Below are positions 27,172-35,904 of a DNA stretch of 64,000 nucleotides, piece by piece. The translations under genes and the position numbers were made by a program. The DNA is from Bradyrhizobium sp. NDS-1 (lineage in GTDB: Bacteria; Pseudomonadota; Alphaproteobacteria; Rhizobiales; Xanthobacteraceae). Each line of letters opens with the position of its first letter. Positions within the stretch are counted from its first letter, which is position 1. Location: contig NZ_CP136628.1 in assembly GCF_032918005.1 (NCBI RefSeq), forward strand, positions 3,333,501-3,397,500, read 5' to 3'. Under the pieces are notes generated by a model that had not been told where the DNA came from, searched no databases, and was given only the letters and a program-made list of their open reading frames with translations.

Positions 27172-27882
27172 CTAAGGCGTAGTCGGTAGTTCGCCTAACA
27201 AGTGCCGGTGCTGATTTTTGACGGTTTCGTAACACTCGCAGGCTCCTTCACGCAGCCCTCCGACATCAATGACTTCGATCTTGCCGCGCGTGTATTTGAT
27301 CATCCCGGCTTCCTGAAGAGTGCGAGCTACGGTGGTCACGCTCGTCCGTCGAACGCCAAGCATCTCAGCTAGAAACTCCTGCGTGAAAGGAAGATGATCG
27401 TCTCCGGACAGGTCCCGGGCTCGCAACAACCATCGGCAAAGGCGGGCATCAATCTCATGATTCGCCATGCAAGCCGTTGATTGCTGCGCTTGCGCGAACA
27501 AGGTCTGCTCGTGACGCATTATCTTTGAAATCAGAGTCTCTGATTGCAGGGCAGCGCCCTTGAATGCAGTCGGATCGCATACCAACGCATCGCCGCCCAG
27601 TTGGACGATAGCTCTGCTCATCGCGACTTTTCCATCCAGTGCCGACGCCATGCCGATAGCGCCATCCCTGCCCACCATTGCTGCCTCGGTCGTTTCACCG
27701 GTCGCAAGCGTCACGACCAGAGACACCACCGCGCCTAGGGGAAAGTACACGGCATGGATCGTGTCGCCCGCTTCATAGAGCACGGTTTTTTGCTGCAGAT
27801 GCGTGGCTTTGAGGTGAGGTCGCAAGGCGGCAGTGTCACCTGCGGACAGGGACGTTAGTATCGCGTTGGCGTGAAGCATCAT
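27172..27882 (-). CDS. Crp/Fnr family transcriptional regulator
   Basis: 236 residues. Sensor domain with 'LYEAGDTIHAVYFPLGAVVS' and 'VGRDGAIGMASALDG', then the dimer helix with 'QSTACMANHEIDARLCRWLL', and a winged helix with 'LPFTQEFLAEMLGVRRTSVT' and 'VARTLQEAGMIKYTRGKIEV'. There is no N-terminal Cys cluster, so it is not an oxygen-sensing Fnr. Start codons at 27882 and 27879 stand behind GGGAG. It is the first gene of the pair. The regulated genes are unknown. Confidence 0.9.
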   Translation of the reverse strand: MMLHANAILTSLSAGDTAALRPHLKATHLQQKTVLYEAGDTIHAVYFPLGAVVSLVVTLATGETTEAAMVGRDGAIGMASALDGKVAMSRAIVQLGGDALVCDPTAFKGAALQSETLISKIMRHEQTLFAQAQQSTACMANHEIDARLCRWLLRARDLSGDDHLPFTQEFLAEMLGVRRTSVTTVARTLQEAGMIKYTRGKIEVIDVGGLREGACECYETVKNQHRHLLGELPTTP

Positions 27883-28320
27883 CGTGCGCTCCCGGTTTGA
27901 AGGCGGGAGTGCAAGAACTCTCAGTTGCCAACGCCCAGTTTATGGTCGGCAATAATGAAGCCTAGCACGAGGCTAAACTCGGTTCTGCCCGGTAGATGAC
28001 TCAGCCGGTATGATTTTAGCAAAAGGGCCGCTGCTGGAAGCGTTCAAGAAAGAAAGTGCCGGCATTGGGAGACATGCGATGAAGCGGCATCCAAACAGTG
28101 ACGGACGTGGATGTCTCCTGTTGGCCCATCTGCGAAGTTACGCCTCGGCGGTCGGAAGTCCGCTCGTTGAGCCTGAGCGGACCAGATTTGCTCAACCTGA
28201 GTTCTTCGCGCTTTGACCCTAACCCGACGTTCTGGCTCCTTTAATAGTGCGTCACGACTGGATGACCCGCAAAGGTTGTCGTATCCTCAGGCGCGCCGAA
28301 CGAGGGGGTAATTTGGTCGC
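27883..28320. other. 438-bp gap without a convincing gene
   Basis: It lies between the divergent Crp operon and the CPBP protease gene and probably holds both promoters. The only sizable frame (28010-28216) has no ribosome site and no recognisable protein. The 17-bp repeat copy at 28212-28228 lies here. Confidence 0.5.
28212..28228 (+). repeat. 17-bp repeat, right copy
   Basis: Matches 26346-26362 with one base different. It lies 92 bp upstream of the CPBP protease gene. Confidence 0.5.
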
Positions 28321-29100
28321 ATGTCGCAAACCGAGGGTTCGCCCGCCAGCCTGAACGTCATTTCTCGCTCCGGCTTCGAATGGCGTCAGAGCATCATTGC
28401 CTTGATGCTGGTTCTGGCCCCTATGGCGCTGGCCGTCATTGTGATGGCCATGGGACTTGCTGTCTGGGCGGTGTGGCTCATCGTACACGGCGCGCGCGCC
28501 GAGTTGCCTTCACCACCTAGCGTCAGGCTCTGTGGCCTGCTGTCGTACGCGGTTGGCAGTTGGCTTGCTGTAGCGTTGGCATGGGTCTGGACAGCATGTC
28601 AGGGGTTACGCTCTGACGTCTTCAAGTTTCGAAGACTAACGCTGCCTGCTATCGCCGCGAGCCTCATTGGTTTCGGGATCGTCGCCGTCGGCGTGCCGAT
28701 CGTGACACACTGGTTGACTAGCGCAACTGGCAATCGAAGTCAGGATGTTCGGATCGATTTTCATGACGCAAAGTCAGTCGCAATTGTCCTTTTTCTTTTC
28801 GTTGTGACAACCCCGCTGACCGAAGAAATCCTCTACCGTGGCCTCTTGGTATCTTGGCTGCGTCGAATTGGTTGGCAAAATTCCAGCATCTTGGCCCTCG
28901 GCACCGTGATCTTTGCTGCCAACCACATTATTCCGCTCGGTCTCGTTTGGGGTGCAGCGATGATTTTGCTAGGTCTGGTAACGTACACGCTGCGTCTGCG
29001 CTACGACTCGCTCTCTCCCTCTTGGTTCGCTCACACCCTTTTCAACGGGCAACTTACCCTGTCCTATCCGTTGATCGCCTGGCTCGCGCAAGCCAACTAA
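28321..29100 (+). CDS. CPBP family intramembrane metalloprotease
   Basis: 259 residues with about seven membrane segments. Motif 1, EExxxR, is at E168-E169-R173 in 'LTEEILYRGLLVSWLRR'; motif 2 is 'VIFAANHIIP' with the conserved His; motif 3 is 'FAHTLFNGQL' with His and Asn. These are the glutamate and histidine residues of CAAX-type proteases (Abi family). Members process membrane peptides, and several are linked to bacteriocin immunity or phage defence. The ribosome site is weak (GAGGGGG about 14 bp away). Its role in the island is unknown; a defence or immunity role is inference. Confidence 0.88.
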   Translation: MSQTEGSPASLNVISRSGFEWRQSIIALMLVLAPMALAVIVMAMGLAVWAVWLIVHGARAELPSPPSVRLCGLLSYAVGSWLAVALAWVWTACQGLRSDVFKFRRLTLPAIAASLIGFGIVAVGVPIVTHWLTSATGNRSQDVRIDFHDAKSVAIVLFLFVVTTPLTEEILYRGLLVSWLRRIGWQNSSILALGTVIFAANHIIPLGLVWGAAMILLGLVTYTLRLRYDSLSPSWFAHTLFNGQLTLSYPLIAWLAQAN

Positions 29101-29284
29101 TTATTCGGATCGTTTAGATCGTCACCCGGCAATGGCCCTGCGCAGACGTCCGTTAATGCCCCATCGCTGACGTTAAGCTGGCCATAGGCCAGAGTCAGCT
29201 TCCGAATCGCAAAACGGATCATGCTGCCATCGATATGGGACGGCGCCCAGCGAGCTGCCTAGCCCATCAGTTCCGCGAGGCCTG

Positions 29285-29637
29285 AAAATATTCAGCTCGA
29301 ATGACCGGCCCTCCAAAGTCATCAGGCAGCGGACTTTGGCGTACATCTTCTTGCCTGCGCCGATCAGCTTCTGGCCTTTCGAGCGGAAGTCGCCGGGACG
29401 GGATCGATGCTCAAGACGTTCAGTCCCTCGCGGCCTTGATGTCCACGGTCGGACATTAGTGCGCAGATGCGCGAGATAGTGCCGTCTGCCAAATCAGTGG
29501 CCTTAGACAACTGCTTTTGGGTAATGCCTGGTTTGGCTCCGGCGTGCAGCAGCACAAAATCTGGTTTGCAGTAATGTCAGGGCTGATCTTCCTGAACTCG
29601 TTGATGATTAGCGTGAGTGTTACGGTGGGAAGCTCGC
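29285..29637 (-). pseudogene. Frameshifted MarR-type winged-helix gene
   Basis: Read on the minus strand, three frames in turn give parts of one MarR protein: first 'INEFRKISPDITANQ', then 'FVLLHAGAKPGITQKQLSKA' with the HTH, then 'GDFRSKGQKLIGAGKKMYAK' as wing and C-terminal helix. The switches fall near 29560 and near 29400. Each piece fits the family, so two indels have broken a once functional regulator. No intact copy is in the window. Confidence 0.65.
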
Positions 29638-30183
29638 TTACATCTTTCTCACTTCCGTGAATTGCATTGTAAACTCGGGATCAAGCATTGAACCCGCTGT
29701 AGTCACGCTTTGCTCCTTGACACAATCTTTATCCGAGCGTTCGAATTTACCGGAGAACCGAACCGCATCGCCTTTTCTTAAGGGCAGCAGCGATGCGAAA
29801 AGCGAGGTTTCCGGTTGGATCAGAGTCTTCGACCCCACGTCTGAGAATGCATTGTTCCATGTCTGGACGTGCACCTTAGGCGCCAATTCGATACTCAGAG
29901 TAGCGGCGCCGCCTGCGGTCGTGCTCAGCTCTGCAACTTTGCCGATCCAGTCTGACACAGTTAGTCCGCTGAGCACTCGGCATATTGCGCCGTGCCTGTC
30001 CTTCCGAAGGCCGGCAGCCGACAATTCATTTGGGGCCGCTTTGTAATTGGTCTGAGCGTTTAATACTGCCTCAAGGAAGCTTCTTTGTTCGGGCGGCACG
30101 CGCGTAGATGGCGTGCAGCCAACCAAAACCGCGAAAAATACTATGATCATACATCGGATAGGGAACTTTCGATCGTCACTCAT
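29638..30183 (-). CDS. Putative lipoprotein, hypothetical
   Basis: 181 residues from the ATG at 30183. The N-terminus has a type II signal peptide with lipobox 'VLVGC' (Cys near residue 23), so the mature protein should be lipidated. The mature part shows no Cys-rich or catalytic motif; 'GDAVRFSGKFERSDKDCV' near the C-terminus resembles strands of an OB-type fold (compare proteins with 'GxxVrfsGxf'). An in-frame start 63 bases upstream is possible but would spoil the signal peptide. It is upstream of the broken MarR gene on the same strand. Confidence 0.65.
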   Translation of the reverse strand: MSDDRKFPIRCMIIVFFAVLVGCTPSTRVPPEQRSFLEAVLNAQTNYKAAPNELSAAGLRKDRHGAICRVLSGLTVSDWIGKVAELSTTAGGAATLSIELAPKVHVQTWNNAFSDVGSKTLIQPETSLFASLLPLRKGDAVRFSGKFERSDKDCVKEQSVTTAGSMLDPEFTMQFTEVRKM

Positions 30184-30765
30184 AGCCGAATTGTAAAAAA
30201 GACCACTCATTGCGTGAACCGATGGACGCAAGACGAATCGCGTCAAACATCACAGCTCGCCCACTACTTGGATACATTTGGCTCAGCAAGTCGTCTTTAG
30301 ACGCATTAATGTCCTTGCAAACGAGGAACTGGCTGCTCGCGTTCGGCATGATTGTTCAACTGCGCCTAACGAGACCGGGATTTGCTTGCCCAGAGCCGAA
30401 AGTGCTGTCACGTAACAGAGCTCGTGAGCTTGCCTTCGGAGGCCTGCCTAAAGCGTTGGAGAACAGCGTTCTGCCCTGCATGGCAGTGATGGCCGTCACC
30501 TCGAAGGGCTATTCTTTGCCCGTCCTTCATTTGCAATCTCGCAGGGCCGGCGCTCCTTCTTGGGTCCTAAGAAGCCGCCCCCTAGGTGTGGGTGACGTGC
30601 GACCGCCCGATCCGGCTAGATATAAAATTTCAAAAGTGACTTTCTGTTCTCGAACCGGTTGGGGCAGCACGCGGGAAGCGCTGCCCGAGGGCGACTGCAA
30701 CAGGCTGTAGCGGAATATCTGGTCGCCCGATCTTGGGGGCAGTTTCAACCTCAGGATTTCCGCCA
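30184..30765. other. 582-bp gap without a convincing gene
   Basis: Several open frames cross this stretch but none has a ribosome site, a family motif or consistent codon use. It probably holds the promoter for the HTH gene at 30766 and degraded sequence between two pieces of the island. Confidence 0.45.
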
Positions 30766-31290
30766 ATGCCCGACGCTCTTCCGCTGTATCCCTCCGACTT
30801 CCGCACCGCGCCGGTTGCACCCTTGAACCGAAAGCGCCGCAAAAACCCCCGCACGGTCACGATGCCCGGCAGGGTGGGGCCGCATGTGAAATTGGTCTTT
30901 GCCGAAATGGCGCGGCAAAAGCTGCGTTACCTTGACGTGGCCGAACGTAGCGGCGTGCAGCATGCTACGCTGAAGGCGTGGAGAAAGAAGAATCGGCCGG
31001 GCTTGGAGTCGGTTGAAGCCGTGCTAGCAACTCTCGGGTTCGGACTTGTCCCCGTCGCCGCACTTGAAGCGCTGGACCACCCTGAACTCGCGGGCGAACT
31101 CACCGCGCTAGCTCTCAAGATGCGGATGAATATCCCGCAGACCTGGGCCGCTCTGATCGACATCGGCGTCGAGCAAAAGCTTCTCCGCATGCGGGCAGAC
31201 GAGCGCGGCACCATTCTGGCCGAGCATGAAGCGCGCCTCGCTCGCATCCCCGCCAACGACAACCAGAAGCGCCGCCGTAAAGTGGCTTAA
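30766..31290 (+). CDS. Helix-turn-helix protein, Xre-like
   Basis: 174 residues from the ATG at 30766 (AGGATT upstream; a TTG at 30733 is less likely). The N-terminal ~40 residues are basic and Pro-rich. A helix-turn-helix runs through 'KLRYLDVAERSGVQHATLKA' and 'WRKKNRPGLESVEAVLATLG', the standard order of an Xre/Cro domain. The C-terminal half is helical, ending in a basic tail. It is the first gene of a group of four short genes to 32712 and probably their regulator. Confidence 0.75.
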   Translation: MPDALPLYPSDFRTAPVAPLNRKRRKNPRTVTMPGRVGPHVKLVFAEMARQKLRYLDVAERSGVQHATLKAWRKKNRPGLESVEAVLATLGFGLVPVAALEALDHPELAGELTALALKMRMNIPQTWAALIDIGVEQKLLRMRADERGTILAEHEARLARIPANDNQKRRRKVA

Positions 31291-31443
31291 GGGATACCGA
31301 AACGATCCCGACAGCCGCCCCTGATGTTCCCATACTGCTCCCGTTGCTTGGTTCTCCTCCACACCAAGTAAAGCCGGTCGTCAGCCTTGGCCGGTGTGTT
31401 TCGTAGCCAGATGCACCGGCCAGTTTTTTTTAGATGGATGCCC

Positions 31444-31623
31444 ATGTCTAAGATCTATCTCTCGCGCACCCAGGCCGCAAAGCGGATCGGCCGTTGCGCA
31501 AAGACCCTCCGCAACCTCGCCAAGCGTGGCGATGGCCCCCCGTTTTTGTTAATCGGCGACCGACCTGCTTATCCGGCCGAACAGCTTCAGACCTGGATTG
31601 CAGCCGGCGGAGATGCCCAATGA
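31444..31623 (+). CDS. Small helix-turn-helix protein
   Basis: 59 residues from the ATG at 31444 (an in-frame ATG at 31438 is also possible). 'YLSRTQAAKRIGRCAKTLRN' and 'LAKRGDGPPFLLIGDRPAYP' followed by 'AEQLQTWI' give the excisionase-like winged helix pattern, much like the protein at 22181. Its stop overlaps the start of the next gene by 4 bp (ATGA), showing translational coupling. Confidence 0.78.
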   Translation: MSKIYLSRTQAAKRIGRCAKTLRNLAKRGDGPPFLLIGDRPAYPAEQLQTWIAAGGDAQ

Positions 31624-31904
31624 GCCGCGCCAAGCTTCTCGCCGACCTTCAGGCGGCGTCCGCAGATTACTCAACGGCTCAGCGGCAGCTTGCAGAAGCG
31701 CAGTTCAGTGCACGTCACGGCATGGCGCACAATCTGATGTTCGCCGCGAGCCGCGAGCATGTTGCCTATCACCGCTGGCTCAGCGCTCATGAAGCATTCG
31801 CTACCAGTGCACCGAAGCCCGCTCCGAAACCTGCCCCGAAGGCATTGGCCGTCACACCGCGAGACCCCGGCGCAGACGCCGTTGCCGACTACTGGCGGCG
31901 GTGA
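31620..31904 (+). CDS. Hypothetical protein with Pro/Lys-rich linker
   Basis: 94 residues; the ATG at 31620 overlaps the stop of the preceding gene. The first ~60 residues form a helical, Ala/Gln-rich segment ('LLADLQAASADYSTAQRQLA'), followed by a linker with repeated 'PKPA' units and a short acidic tail. It is probably a partner of the coupled HTH protein, but no function is known. Confidence 0.6.
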   Translation: MSRAKLLADLQAASADYSTAQRQLAEAQFSARHGMAHNLMFAASREHVAYHRWLSAHEAFATSAPKPAPKPAPKALAVTPRDPGADAVADYWRR

Positions 31905-31929
31905 TTCAATCCACTAGAGACCCACCACA

Positions 31930-32712
31930 ATGAGCATCCTGAAGTCCCTCTTCGGCAAGAAGCCGATTACTTCCACCGCCATCGCCACCGAGATCGAGAA
32001 GGCGCGCGCCGAACATGACGCTGTCCTTGCTAAACGGGGCGCAGCGCTGGCCGGTCTCGGCTTGATGGATGATGCTGCCCATCAGAAGGCCGAAGCAGAA
32101 TATGAAGTGCACCGGCGCGCTGCCGATCGCGCTGCCGCGCGCCTCGCTGATCTTGAAAAGGCGCACGCGGAAGCGCTCGCGACCGAAGCATGGGCCGAGA
32201 AGCAAGCCGAGGCAGAACGCTTCCGCCAGCGTGTCGAGAATGCACGCAATGATGTTGAGATCCAGGCAGTTGTCTTGCTTCGCGAGTACGACGCTACGGC
32301 TGCAAAGCTCGGCGACATCATCGCTCGGCTCGGTGACATCGACACCGAGGCGAGCGCTGTTAACGAAGCTGGCCGATGCGCACCGGGCTTCGAGCCTGTG
32401 CGCAGCATCGACGCCGCGCACCGTCAGCATCCGGGTCGGCAAGCGAGCGAGCGTCGCGAGATGCAGCAGTGCTGGGTGTTCGCGAACGGGGATGTGCTTC
32501 CCGTGCGAACCAACGCTGATGGTAACGTCATCAAGGAAGAGCCGCGCTGGGTTCATCATGAACAGCGTTTCGACACCCCGCGCCTTGAGCAGCGTGAGAT
32601 TGTCGTATCGCGCACCAAGGCGCGGCCTGGCCACTATGAAGCCGGCCTGGCCGGCATCGTGCTTCCGCCCGGGTTTGCCCGTGGTGCTGCACATTGGCCG
32701 CGCAAGTCATGA
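31930..32712 (+). CDS. Hypothetical coiled-coil protein
   Basis: 260 residues. It starts 'MSILKSLFGKKP', then a long Ala/Glu/Arg-rich coiled coil covers roughly residues 20-145, followed by a less regular C-terminal domain with 'QCWVFANGDVLPVRTNADGN'. It begins 25 bp after the preceding short gene. No family is recognised; proteins of this type are frequent in phage and island gene clusters. Confidence 0.65.
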   Translation: MSILKSLFGKKPITSTAIATEIEKARAEHDAVLAKRGAALAGLGLMDDAAHQKAEAEYEVHRRAADRAAARLADLEKAHAEALATEAWAEKQAEAERFRQRVENARNDVEIQAVVLLREYDATAAKLGDIIARLGDIDTEASAVNEAGRCAPGFEPVRSIDAAHRQHPGRQASERREMQQCWVFANGDVLPVRTNADGNVIKEEPRWVHHEQRFDTPRLEQREIVVSRTKARPGHYEAGLAGIVLPPGFARGAAHWPRKS

Positions 32713-33031
32713 GCGCGCGGGGCTTGAAGTTGATTTGAGCCATCCCGTCGAAATCAGCGGGCTGGTGTGCGAGAACGCCGCTATGTCGTGCAGAGGAAGC
32801 GCAGTTGCGACATGACCCGTGCTGAGCTTAGTGGCTGCGACATCGAAAAATGGCGTTAGCGCGCACGCCTGATGTCAACTTGTCCGCCAATAGCGGCGCA
32901 TTAGCGGACGGCGCCAGAGGTCGGCAAATGGGCCAATTACCGACATCGAGCCCCGCTCAGTCCGTTCCCAACGAACGCCGACCGCGCAAAGCGAGATGCG
33001 AGTTTTCGGCTTCAAGTTCGTCGCAACTGAC
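32713..33031. other. 319-bp gap, no gene seen
   Basis: It lies between the convergent coiled-coil protein gene and the serine recombinase gene. I see no RNA gene, clear terminator or supported reading frame. Confidence 0.4.
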
Positions 33032-34630
33032 CTATCGACAAACGCGACGAATGAGCGATTTAGCAAGCGCAGAGAAAGTTTTGAAAGGTTCGATCTTGCG
33101 AGCGCGGAGCGTCTCCTCAGACAGCCACAAATGAGGACCTCCCGGAGGAGGAACGCGGAGTAGTAAATAGTCAAGAATGCTTGCGTTATTCTCGCCCATT
33201 CTGATCGCCGCTATCCAGCCTGAATGCCATCGAACGCGGTGGCGCATACTCCAACGCACCTTGCCGTCGTAGTTGCGCCATTTAGCCAAACCGAAGTGGA
33301 CGTGCACAATCTCGTCCACCAGCAAGCTATCACTTGACGACTCAATCGTGACACTGGCACCAGCCTTCTCAAGAAGCTCCCGAAGCTGCACAGCATGTCC
33401 GATGTTCATATCGAGCCACTGCTGGTGGGCGGTAAGATCCGTCCAGTGTTTATTGTTCTCGCGATAGTCGATTAATCGGTAAAGGTTTTGAAGGCTACCG
33501 AAGTGCTTATAATAGGTGTTGCTGTGTGGAAGCGTCGGAGCTTGATTAATAATCTTGGCGCTGAGTTTGCCTTTCTTCAGAAGGACTTTGCGCACCCGCC
33601 GCAGCATCTCGTCTTCTGAAATCTCGACGTGCCATTCATCCATGATCTTGTTCGCGCGTGTAAACGCAGCCTTATCGATAATGGGCGTGATGCAGCCCTC
33701 GCTCCTTATCCATTGCTCTTTTGGATTGTGCCTTCGCTTCGTGCCTAGTTTTTCCGTCGAACGATTGTAGACGTAGTTGCCGATGAATGCTTCGTTTTTT
33801 AGAATTGCGCCTACAAGCTTGTTACTCCAGAGCCGGCCGTTATGTGTCGCCACTCCTTCCCGATTTAGTTCTTTTGCGATGCTCCATTGAGACTTTCCTC
33901 CAACAAAATCATCGAAAATCCTCTTAATGATCGCGATTTGCTCCGTCGGTCCTGGACGTAGTTTCACTCGGTCTGCAGCCAAGCATTTGCGTTCACCGGG
34001 CTTGAGAACTCCTTTGAGCTGAGCGTGGTCGTCCACCAAGCAACGCTCCAAGCCAAAACCGGCCGAGCCGCCCATTTTGAACCCGATCTTAGCCAACCGC
34101 GAGGTCCCAGCAAAAACCTTTGCCGATAGCTCGCGGCTGTACTCGGCCGCCATGACCCGCTTGATGTTCTTCAGAATATTGGAAAGAAGGCTTCCGTCGT
34201 TATCAAACTGCTCCGCGCAGTATGCGACCTTAACCCCCGCCTTTTTGCAGATGAACTCATAATGCGCGCTTTCGTCTACGTCTTGAAAGCGCCCCCAACG
34301 GCTGACGTCAAAGACTAGAATATTGCCAAAATCAATCTGATCTGAGCTAACGTCAGCGATCAACTGAGTAAGGCCCATCCTGTTCTTAATCAGCAAGCCG
34401 CTTTCACCTTCATCGCGATAGGTGCTCACAATTGAGAGCCCGTGAAGCTGTGCGTAGGCAGCAATGACCACAGCTTGATTCTCAATCGAATATTTTTGGT
34501 AGTCAGTGGACATACGGACGTACTGCGCGGCTCGTTGCGCTTTTTGCGTCTGAGGTAGACTCTCCCTACGAGCGACAAGCGCGCGCTGCTCCGGCACTGC
34601 TGGCATTCCGCTGCGCGATATCCTTTTCAT
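33032..34630 (-). CDS. Large serine recombinase
   Basis: 532 residues. The N-terminal resolvase domain carries the nucleophile S41 within 'AAQYVRMSTDYQKYSIENQ', with the conserved Arg at R39, followed by 'FDVSRWGR' and 'MAAEYSRELSAKV'. A recombinase domain follows ('GKSQWSIAKELNREGVATHN' and 'LVGAILKNEAFIGNYVYN'). The C-terminal third lacks an obvious Zn-ribbon Cys cluster. It could integrate or excise a second element nested in the island or invert a segment. No flanking core repeat was found by eye. It is transcribed opposite to its neighbours. Confidence 0.92.
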   Translation of the reverse strand: MKRISRSGMPAVPEQRALVARRESLPQTQKAQRAAQYVRMSTDYQKYSIENQAVVIAAYAQLHGLSIVSTYRDEGESGLLIKNRMGLTQLIADVSSDQIDFGNILVFDVSRWGRFQDVDESAHYEFICKKAGVKVAYCAEQFDNDGSLLSNILKNIKRVMAAEYSRELSAKVFAGTSRLAKIGFKMGGSAGFGLERCLVDDHAQLKGVLKPGERKCLAADRVKLRPGPTEQIAIIKRIFDDFVGGKSQWSIAKELNREGVATHNGRLWSNKLVGAILKNEAFIGNYVYNRSTEKLGTKRRHNPKEQWIRSEGCITPIIDKAAFTRANKIMDEWHVEISEDEMLRRVRKVLLKKGKLSAKIINQAPTLPHSNTYYKHFGSLQNLYRLIDYRENNKHWTDLTAHQQWLDMNIGHAVQLRELLEKAGASVTIESSSDSLLVDEIVHVHFGLAKWRNYDGKVRWSMRHRVRWHSGWIAAIRMGENNASILDYLLLRVPPPGGPHLWLSEETLRARKIEPFKTFSALAKSLIRRVCR

Positions 34631-34846
34631 CTATACAACTTTGCTGCCGGCAGCGCCACTGGAAACGCCCTGTGGCTCCATAAGCCATCAGACACGTCGG
34701 CGCGAAGGTGATGAAACTGGACCTTCGGCGCTTGGTGCGAAATCGCAGGACATTTAAGCTTTTCACCGGAACTGTCGCGCCAACAGGCGTCCGCCATCCA
34801 TTGTACCGAGCGTTGGCGCGCCAGCGGTGAAGAATCCTGACAGCCG

Positions 34847-35251
34847 TTGCCGTGCTTGGCGTCACGAGTGGCAAGACAAGAAGGACACCCCAAACAGGAG
34901 CCCGCGAGCACACATCGCGCGGTGCACGGAAGATACGACGCTCCATTAGAAAAGATCCTCGATCGCTTTGGCCGAACCTTGGTGCGCGGACGGAATGATG
35001 AGCTCTTCGTGCCCGGCATGTCCGGCCGTATCGAGTCGAACGACAAGCTGCGCAGCCTGACCGCGGACGGCGCTTCGGTGGTTGCCAGTTCTAGCGAGGG
35101 CACGACGACCCGAGGACCTGTTACTATCCAGAATCACTGGATGATTAATGGAGCCGACGATCCCCGCGCGGTGGCAGACCAAATCGACGCTCGCTTTTCC
35201 ATCCTGATGCGTCAGCTTGAAAGCGAGCAACGCGGTCTCCTGAGTGACTGA
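34847..35251 (+). pseudogene. Phage tail tape-measure C-terminal remnant
   Basis: The frame ends with a segment typical of tape-measure protein C-termini: 'DELFVPGMSGRIESNDKL', then 'NHWMINGADDPRAVADQIDA', the latter like the 'xxxxDPRxVAxQI' end of Gp42-type tail proteins. Recognisable similarity begins near 34985; the 5' part is unlike any tail protein and there are no other tail genes. It is a leftover of a prophage once next to this site, not a working gene. Confidence 0.6.
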
Positions 35252-35323
35252 GGCCGGAACCGAGAGGGCGCGACGCGCCTCAAAGGGAGCTGAACTGACA
35301 AAACCTCCAGTTGATGCTCGGCC

Positions 35324-35352
35324 TTGCAATTGCCTATACGATTCCGTATATT
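35324..35352 (+). promoter_or_regulatory. Sigma-70-like promoter of kwaAB
   Basis: TTGCAA (35324-35329) and TATATT (35347-35352) are separated by 17 bp, giving 5/6 matches in the -10 box and 4/6 in the -35. A start near 35359 would leave a leader of about 30 nt before kwaA. Confidence 0.55.
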
Positions 35353-35388
35353 CACGTTATGTTCTTTGCGGGCCAAACCGAGAGCTGA

Positions 35389-35904
35389 ATGAGGAATAGT
35401 CTCAAGACAGTTCTTTTTGTGGCCGCATTTTCGCCCGCGCTGATCAGCGTGGGACTCGCACGCCTTTATGCCGGCAGCCCCTTTTGGGACGCGATCTATT
35501 ACCTCTTTGCCGGGTTCATCGGCAGCCTCTTGGTCGTCTATATCCTCACGGTGCTGAAGTGGCGGGGCGAAGAATTTCCCTTTGCAGCCAAGAAAATCGA
35601 GTCTAACGACGTTCTTCTCTTAGGAGTTGTGGTAACATACGTCTTCCCGTTCCTAGCAAGGGCGTCTGAGATCACGGTTGGTGCAATTCTTTTGATTGGC
35701 TGCGCGGTGTGGGTCGTTTTTTGGCTTACTGACGCAACAATACCGAGTCCTCTGATGCGACTAGTCGGGTATCGTTTCTATAAAATCGAAGCCGCGAACG
35801 GGATGGTTTACACGCTTATCACGCAGAGGGAAATTTTTGACCCTCGGGACGTGAAGACCGTCAAACGAATCTCCGGTTCGATGCTTTTGGAGATCGCCAA
35901 GTGA
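35389..35904 (+). CDS. kwaA: Kiwa defence protein KwaA (membrane)
   Basis: 171 residues with four membrane segments (about residues 6-27, 37-57, 73-89 and 95-113) and a cytoplasmic C-terminal part ending 'VKRISGSMLLEIAK'. By sequence alone this is a generic small membrane protein. Its identification as KwaA rests on the overlapping downstream gene, which is a clear KwaB (DUF4868), and on the known Kiwa order of a four-segment membrane protein followed by KwaB. Kiwa senses phage attack at the membrane and blocks phage DNA replication or transcription through KwaB. Its stop overlaps the kwaB start by 4 bp. Confidence 0.75.
   Translation: MRNSLKTVLFVAAFSPALISVGLARLYAGSPFWDAIYYLFAGFIGSLLVVYILTVLKWRGEEFPFAAKKIESNDVLLLGVVVTYVFPFLARASEITVGAILLIGCAVWVVFWLTDATIPSPLMRLVGYRFYKIEAANGMVYTLITQREIFDPRDVKTVKRISGSMLLEIAK

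Noticed and set aside
28010..28216. 68-codon frame upstream of the CPBP protease
   Set aside because: No ribosome site or motif; it lies where promoters are expected.
30210..30710. Possible gene in the gap before the HTH protein
   Set aside because: No ribosome site, no recognisable domain, and composition unlike its neighbours.
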